NCBI RefSeq assembly: GCF_033115175.1
Contig: NC_084827.1
Coordinates: 127,619,701-127,683,700 of the forward strand
From: Lepus europaeus
Lineage: Eukaryota > Chordata > Mammalia > Lagomorpha > Leporidae
Length of the DNA: 64,000 bases
Direction of reading: 5' to 3'
Shown: positions 58,160 to 64,000 of the stretch, one piece after another
Layout: each line of letters begins with the position of its first letter
Numbering within the stretch: the stretch's first letter is position 1
Notes under the pieces: model-generated
Databases searched by the model: none
What the model saw: only the letters and a program-made list of their open reading frames with translations
Told to the model about the DNA's origin: nothing
Position numbers and translations under genes: made by a program

Positions 58160-58775
58160 GGTATCTAGAAAGAGGAACTGAGATTGAGAGGCCCTGGCTG
58201 CAGCTCTGCTTCCACTACAGCCCCGCCCCACCGCTGCACCACCCTAGTCCCATCATCTCTTTCTGTGCATTGGAGAACTATAGCTTTGCAAAACTGCAGC
58301 TGTGTCAAAACTGTCACTTGGAACCAGTTCTGGCCAAAAATATCCAACATGGTGGCCAGCTGTGTCCCCGCAATGAATTTAGCTCGTAATGGCATTATAA
58401 TAAAATAACCAAAGCTGACACTCCTACTCCCATCATGCACCTGATGCCCTTATACTTCTGAGATCTCAAAAACGGAAAAGGAAATGGATGATACTCAAGC
58501 CCTGTGCCAACCTCCATCCCTTCTGAATATTCCATTAAACCTCATGCCAGACACTACCTCCTGTGCCTCTAGATCATAAAGTGGTGATCACAATCCTCAA
58601 TGAGATCCACTGTTTCTTGAGCCTGCCTGCACTCCTTTTTAGTGTGTCCTTCTGCTGTGCAAGCAAATAGATCTTGGTCCACTGACATTTACTTATGTCT
58701 TATCTTCAAATTCTTTCTTGCATTGGAGATAAGAACCTGCACCCAGCCACCCCACAACATAGAGATCACTAGTTT
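58160..58775 (+). mobile_element. Probable LTR fragment of an endogenous retrovirus
   Basis: Less AT-rich than the neighbours. It ends with an R-U5-like order: gagcctgcctgcactccttt, tgtgcaagcaaatagatctt (a changed polyadenylation signal), tggtccactgac, then gagataagaacctgcaccca and ccacaaca. No matching target duplication or clear TG start was found, so the limits are approximate. Confidence 0.5.
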
Positions 58776-59404
58776 GAGTGATTTATTACCTGTTTTCCAA
58801 ACTGTAATCACTTTCATTTGTATTTCATTGATTTCGATCTTGAAGTATTCCTTTATTCTACTAGGTAAACTCTCTTTTGATCCTGTCATCTCTATCAAAA
58901 ATTTGGTGTGACAATTAAATATAATATAAGACCTATGGATGATTAGGCCATAAATAGTGAATAAATATTTTTGTTATTATAGATGTAATTTGTGGTTATT
59001 ATATTACTTGTTAAATATAGGCACCATAAAGTACTAATTTCAGATAATGAAGTAAGTCATTCTTCCTTTTAGGAAGCTACTGAACAAAGACTTGGGATAT
59101 CTCTGTGTATGCCAGCGTAGTGTGAAGATGCTGAAGCATACATGATCAAACTTTGACAAACAGGATTTTACTATGCTAGTTTAAATTCATGTAATTGTGT
59201 AAATGAGAAAGCAGACTCGATGGAGATATTTATATTGCATGGACACCTGAACATTTATTTATTTGCCAAAACTTTAAAGAGCAATCTTTGATGATTAAGC
59301 ATTATTTAGCAGTTATTTTTTTCCCTAATAAAAATAACCACCATTTTGAGATTTTTATCTTTTGGTTTAATTCTGTTTCCAAAGAGAGACTTCACTTTTA
59401 AAAG
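58776..59404. other. Unassigned AT-rich stretch
   Basis: No feature recognised. Confidence 0.4.
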
Positions 59405-59712
59405 AGTGGGCATTTGGCCCGGCAGTTAAGATCATTAGGATGCTCCCATTGCATATTGGCGTATAGTTCATCCCTCTTCAGGTCTGGCTTCTGTTTCCCG
59501 CTTCCTTCTAAGATGTACTCTAGGAGGCAAGGGTGATGGCTCAAGTAGTTGAGATCCTGCTACTCAAGTGGAAGACCTGGGTTGAGTTCCTAGCACTTGG
59601 CCTTGGCCTAGTCCATCCTTGAATGTTGTGGGCATTTGGGGAGCGAACCAGGAGATGGGAGCCCCCCCCTCCTTCCCTACCTCAGCTTTCTCTTTACCTT
59701 TCAAATGTAAAG
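59405..59712 (+). mobile_element. C-repeat SINE, oldest subtype
   Basis: Starts gtgggcatttggcccggcag, continues gatggctcaagtagttgaga and gtgggcatttggggagcgaa, and ends ctttacctttcaaatg. Degenerate tail. Confidence 0.85.
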
Positions 59713-60259
59713 TTACAAGACACAGGTTCTAGGAAAATGTCTATTTTTACTTCAGGCACTCCAAAATTTTTGTTCATGGTGTATGATTCATATTAATTCT
59801 TACTAGTGACAGATGCAATAACCCAAGAAGGAAATGGAGAAAAAAAATCAGCTCATTCTTTATTTTTAGTTTGAAATGCAGCTGTAATGGAAAAATAGAA
59901 ACATATAAGAAGTGTAACTTGGAAACATTAATGACTAAGCTTCTGAATCGTTTATAGATGAGAAAGTTTCAGTTTATTGAATATAAATATGATCATATGA
60001 GGTATAAGGGAATATAAGTAAATCCAAATATTGCTGCTTTTACTAATTGTATTTCTGCTTATGTGAAGATTGGTAAAAATCAATTATCTTTCCAAATAAT
60101 GCATTTAAAATAGTAACTGCTGGTATTTTGCATTCTCTGAACTTTTTTTGAACATTACAATTGTAGTCTAATTTACCTTTCAGCTAAAAGTCATTTAAGT
60201 TTACAATTCAATGAGTTTCAATAAATTCTAATCATATATAATTTTTAGAATAATTAAAA
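59713..60259. other. Unassigned AT-rich stretch
   Basis: No feature recognised. Confidence 0.4.
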
Positions 60260-60565
60260 CACCCTGAAAAAATACCTTTCACACCTTTTATATTCAATGT
60301 TCGTTCCTACCACTAACTACAGTTAAACTTTGGCTGTGCTATAGTTTTATTTTTTCTAGCAACTTTCATAATGCATTTTTAACATAAGTAGTCATTTGTC
60401 TCTAGAATCTTTAAATAAGCATGATTTTTCTGAGTCATTCATACAGGTACATGCATCAATATTTTGCTTTTTTTTTCCTTTATGGTAAATAATATTCCAC
60501 TGCATGAATGTGGCATATTTTATATATTCACTATCTGGACTTATTTCCAGATGTTGACAATTATT
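60260..60565 (-). mobile_element. Old LINE-1 3' end fragment
   Basis: In plus reading: tctagcaactttcataatgc, tgagtcattcatacaggtac, atggtaaataatattccact and tggacttatttccagatgtt, the reverse of an old L1 3' UTR/ORF2 end. Interrupted by the next SINE. Confidence 0.65.
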
Positions 60566-60898
60566 GATATTATTTCTTTCTTAAAATATTATTTATTTAT
60601 TCAAAAATCAGAATTTCAGAGAAGGAGAGGCAGAAAGAGAGATCTCGCATTTGCTGGTTCACTCCCCAAATGGCCACAACTATCAGAGCTGGGCCCATAC
60701 GAAGCCAGGAGCCACAAGCTTTTCCAGGTCTCCCACATGGGGCCCAAGCACTTGGGCCATGATTTTCCAGGCACATTAGCAGGGAGCTGGATCGGAAGTG
60801 GATCAGCTGAGATTCAAACTGGCGGCCATAAGGGATGCTGGCACCTCAGGTGGAGGTTTTACTGCTGCACCACGGTACCAGCCCGATACTATTTCTTT
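60566..60898 (-). mobile_element. C-repeat SINE, middle-aged, with target-site duplication
   Basis: Minus-strand element at 60580-60884. It is flanked by gatattatttcttt at 60566-60579 and gatactatttcttt at 60885-60898, one mismatch. Confidence 0.93.
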
Positions 60899-61266
60899 AA
60901 ATGCTTGTCTGAGGCCAGCACCATGGCTCAATAGGCTAATCCTCCACCTGAGGCACAGGCACACCAGGTTCTAATCCCGGTCAGGGTGCTGGATTCTGTC
61001 CCGGTTGCTTCTCTTCCAGTCCAGCTCTCTGCTGTGGCCCGGGAGTGCAGTGGAGGATGGCCCAAGTCCTTGGGCCCTGCACCCACATGGGAGACCAGGA
61101 GAAACACCTGGCTCCTGGCTTCGGATCAGCATGGTGCACCGGCCGCAGCGTGCTGGTCTCAGTGGAGGGTGAACCAACGGTAAAGGAAAACCTTTCTCTC
61201 TCTCTCTCTCACTGTCTAACTCTGCTTGTCCAAAAGAAAAAAAAAGAAAAGAAATGCTTGTCTGAG
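60899..61266 (+). mobile_element. Full-length C-repeat SINE, head to head with the previous one
   Basis: Element 60914-61251 starts gccagcaccatggctcaata. It is flanked by a perfect aaatgcttgtctgag at 60899-60913 and 61252-61266. It lies 29 bp from the head of the minus-strand SINE. Confidence 0.95.
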
Positions 61267-63509
61267 TCATTTTCATAGTCCTGATCATGAGCTGTCCTCA
61301 AGAATGTTCTAGTTAAACTCGAAAGGATTGTGTATGCTATTCCGTTATGAAGAGTTTACCATATAGATCATTTTAGGTTAGTGATCTCTTAATTCTGGTA
61401 TATTAAAGGAACTGTGTCTAGTGTAGTCCTATTTTGTCCTTCCTTGGCTGTTATTGTCATTTATACATATTATATCTAGACTTTTTCAAAATCTAACAAT
61501 ACTCTGCTATAGTTATTGCTTTATGTAATCTATGTTCTTTAAACATTAAAGTGTAGTGAGCATGATTCTTATTCTCATATTCAAGAATTTTTGGTTTACA
61601 GTTGGTCCTCTTAGGAAAGATATTGTAGGTTTTTGGAATCCATTTTAGTTTTTGAGGATAGTTGTTTCCTTCACTTGATTTAAACTGTAAAATCTGTCTC
61701 CTTCAAAATTGCTGTTGTTGCTATCTCCCCTGAGGTATTTTAAGCTTTTTTATTTTTAGTACTAATTCCAAAACATATTTAGGGAACCAATAATAGTAAG
61801 ATATCCATGTCGCTAGGGCTTTCATTTTCTGTCAGTTTATATATACATTGGAGAATTTAAAGTTGCAGCCAATTATCAAGTCTCCATTGTCTTGCACTTT
61901 TTACTAGAATCCTTCACATCTTTATCATTTGTGTATCATTTAACATCAGTTGTAGGTATGGTATGGAGGTTTTACTTCTAGACTTCTGTGTTGCTCTCAC
62001 TTCCAGGATCTAGTCAATTCCCCACTGCCAAACTGCTTGTGCTGGTCTGGAACACAAAGCTATGAGTTCTGAGCTGATTCTTCTCTAGTGACTCACCAAA
62101 TCCATGAGTTATCATGTCTTCCTCAAATTAAATCCTCCACCTCTGGCAGCAAAGTTACTGGTTTTGTGACCAGATATAAGCCAGAAGCACTGTAGTATTT
62201 ACAGAGAAAGCTGGGAGTAGGAAAAATGTAAGCCGTTCCATGCAAGATATTAATATAGTTCATTCTTACCCAATACTACCAAGATTTAATTTCCATGAGA
62301 ATGGTAGTTTTTCACAATTGAGGTTCTTGAAATATTCAACAGCCATATAACACTCTCAAGCTAGCAATGAATGAATTGGTAGCAAAGGAAAGTACATTTG
62401 GTGATACCAGGGATAACTTGAAGGGTGTTCTAAACTTTGGATTCCACAGGAAATTTCTTTGAGCTACTGATCTTTTAAGCAATCGCTGTAAAAAAGTAAT
62501 TCTGTAGGTAGGTTTTAAGAGTTAACAATCATCCATGGATTTTAAAAATGAGACAACTGCAGGAAGTATTTTCCGACAAAAGAACTATACTTTGGATAGC
62601 AATAAAAACTAGCTATAGAAGACCTTAATATTCAAAACTGATGGCCTCTGTGCCATTCAGTCTTTAAGATAGACTATCCAGACTTTCCACTTTCTAATGA
62701 ATACAGAAATGAATGCAAATTTTTGACCTTTACAATCACTTATGTATGTAAGGAGACATTTTTTTAATAGTGAAATTTGAAAGTTTTTATAGTCTCCAGT
62801 AAAAATACAAAAAGATTTGAAACCATGAGATTTTTAGAGTAGGTGTGGCCCCAGGAGGCGAATTATAAAATGAATTTGAAACAAAAAAGTAAATTAAAGC
62901 ATTTTGGTGTTGCTCTCAGCTTTGCTCTGAGCTACTACAACACTGGGGAAAAGAGAGATAAAGGGACATCTGTTTGATGATTGAAAGAAAAGTCTAAGTA
63001 GATCAGAGGAATGCCAGTTCTTAGATAAATAATGTAAAAGTGAGCTAACTGAAAATATTCAATTTGTTCAATGATCAAAACTTGTCTAGGATGAGTAGGC
63101 TAGTCAGCTTTTTTTTTTTTTTTTTAATTCCATTGAGGGTGGGATCCCTGGAGCAGTTTGTCTGATTCTTTAGTGCACCACCATACTTGTAAAACTCCAA
63201 GAGAATTATGTAGCTTTTCTTTTACAGTTACTTTTCTTTTACAGTTAAGATTGATATTTTATTGAGAAAGTTTTAATGTAAATTAGACTAATCCAGTTTT
63301 TTGCATCAAATAAACATTAACTTCTCAAAGGAAAAAATCATTTTTCATCAAATGCTTATTTAGGCCAAGCACTAATCATGGACAACTAAAACACAAAATA
63401 GCTGGTTCTCATTTGTTCATTTAACTGGACTCCATTTTGGCAGTGCAAGTAAAATCAAATGAATGCAGTTATCTCAGATATTTTCAAATGGCATAGTATG
63501 GGCTATACT
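61267..63509. other. Unassigned block
   Basis: About 2.2 kb of AT-rich DNA. 61267-62200 has the texture of old repeat DNA but I cannot name it. A perfect 17-bp tandem duplication (cttttcttttacagtta) lies at 63214-63247. No coding signal. Confidence 0.4.
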
Positions 63510-63966
63510 GGGACAAACTGATGAGATCTTTACTAATTATATACTGAATCAATCTTCTGTATATAAAGATAATTGGAAATGAAAAAAAAAAAAACCTGGT
63601 GTTAAATTGGAAATGGCATAGAAAATTAATTAATTTTTAAAAAAATATATTATGTAGGATCTCTGTCTTTAATGTGCTGTACACTGTTATTTAATGCTAT
63701 AACTAGTACTCCAACAGTATTTTTTTTCACTTTGTGTTGCTATATGGGGGCAAACTGTTGAAATCGTTACCTAATATATACTAAACTGATCTTCTGTATA
63801 TAAAGAGAATTGAAAATGAATCATGATGTGATTGGAAGGGGAGAGGGAGCGGGAAAGGGGAGGGTTGTGGGTGGGAGGGAAGTTTTGGGAGGGGGAAGCC
63901 ATTGTAACCCATAAGCTGTACTTTGGAAATTTAGATTCATTAAATAAAAGTTTAATTAAAAAAAAG
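63510..63966 (+). mobile_element. LINE-1 3' UTR with duplicated module
   Basis: 5'-truncated inside the first module (caaactgatgagatctttac), then an A13 run and linker (cctggtgttaaattggaaat), a second module, the G-rich tract, and attaaataaaag plus poly(A). Same two-module architecture as the copies at 9.7 and 42.4 kb. The final 35 bases of the window (aagatttatttatc) may start another SINE in reverse. Confidence 0.9.
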
Positions 63967-64000
63967 ATTTATTTATCAAAGGAATGATACTGTCATTCCT

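Noticed and set aside
1-64000. CRISPR arrays, operons, phage or bacterial defence systems
   Set aside because: No regularly spaced repeats, ribosome binding sites or prokaryotic gene layout. The sequence is mammalian.

Overview
The window is mammalian nuclear DNA and almost certainly lagomorph (rabbit or hare). The main evidence is the repeat content. About 38 copies or fragments of the tRNA-derived C-repeat SINE (CSINE) are present, recognised by a head reading ggctaatcctccgcc, a B-box-like ggttctagtcc, a body ending in a CT-rich tract plus ctgcctgtc, and a poly(A) tail. LINE-1 copies carry the lagomorph-type 3' UTR that ends in a G-rich gggagagggagcgg tract and attaaataaaag. Ancient eutherian repeats (MIR, MaLR/MLT1 LTRs, old L1) also occur. 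The DNA is AT-rich apart from the SINE bodies.

I found no intact protein-coding gene. The longer open frames almost all lie in SINE bodies, in L1 ORF2 remnants, in a degraded retroviral gag/pro piece, or in a triplet repeat. Gene-derived material is limited to two retropseudogenes on the minus strand: a disrupted copy of SYCE2 (15.4-16.3 kb) and a 34-nt 5' fragment of U2 snRNA (13.12-13.15 kb). A third coding-like stretch (16.5-16.75 kb) was not identified.

Layout. 0-4.1 kb: degraded class I ERV gag/pro remnant, an L1 3' end, a young SINE and a complete class I solo LTR (3452-4060, 4-bp target duplication). 6.2-10.7 kb: nested L1 fragments in both orientations. 11-16.3 kb: SINEs, the U2 snippet, a roughly 160-bp-arm inverted repeat split by a SINE, and the SYCE2 pseudogene. 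19-25.7 kb: SINEs, an old L1 and a MIR. 25.8-31.3 kb: an old minus-strand L1 5' region interrupted by SINEs, by an L1 with a 5' inversion, and by a class II solo LTR. It also holds a near-perfect 44-bp hairpin. 31.3-36.4 kb: repeat-poor AT-rich DNA. 36.4-44 kb: old SINEs, an old L1, an MLT1 LTR, and an L1 with a probable 87-bp 3' transduction inserted into a SINE. 44.7-53 kb: the densest SINE cluster. 53-64 kb: scattered SINEs, MaLR and L1 pieces, a probable LTR, and an L1 3' end at the right edge.

The elements do not form a pathway. The window is a record of retrotransposition and of DNA rearrangement. No novel defence or mobile system beyond retroelements was found. The observations most worth following up are the 3'-transducing L1, the twin-primed L1, the fold-back hairpin, the large inverted repeat, the two solo LTRs, the SYCE2 and U2 retrocopies, and an L1 3' UTR form with a duplicated module. 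Repeat family names below come from recognising sequence, not from a database search.
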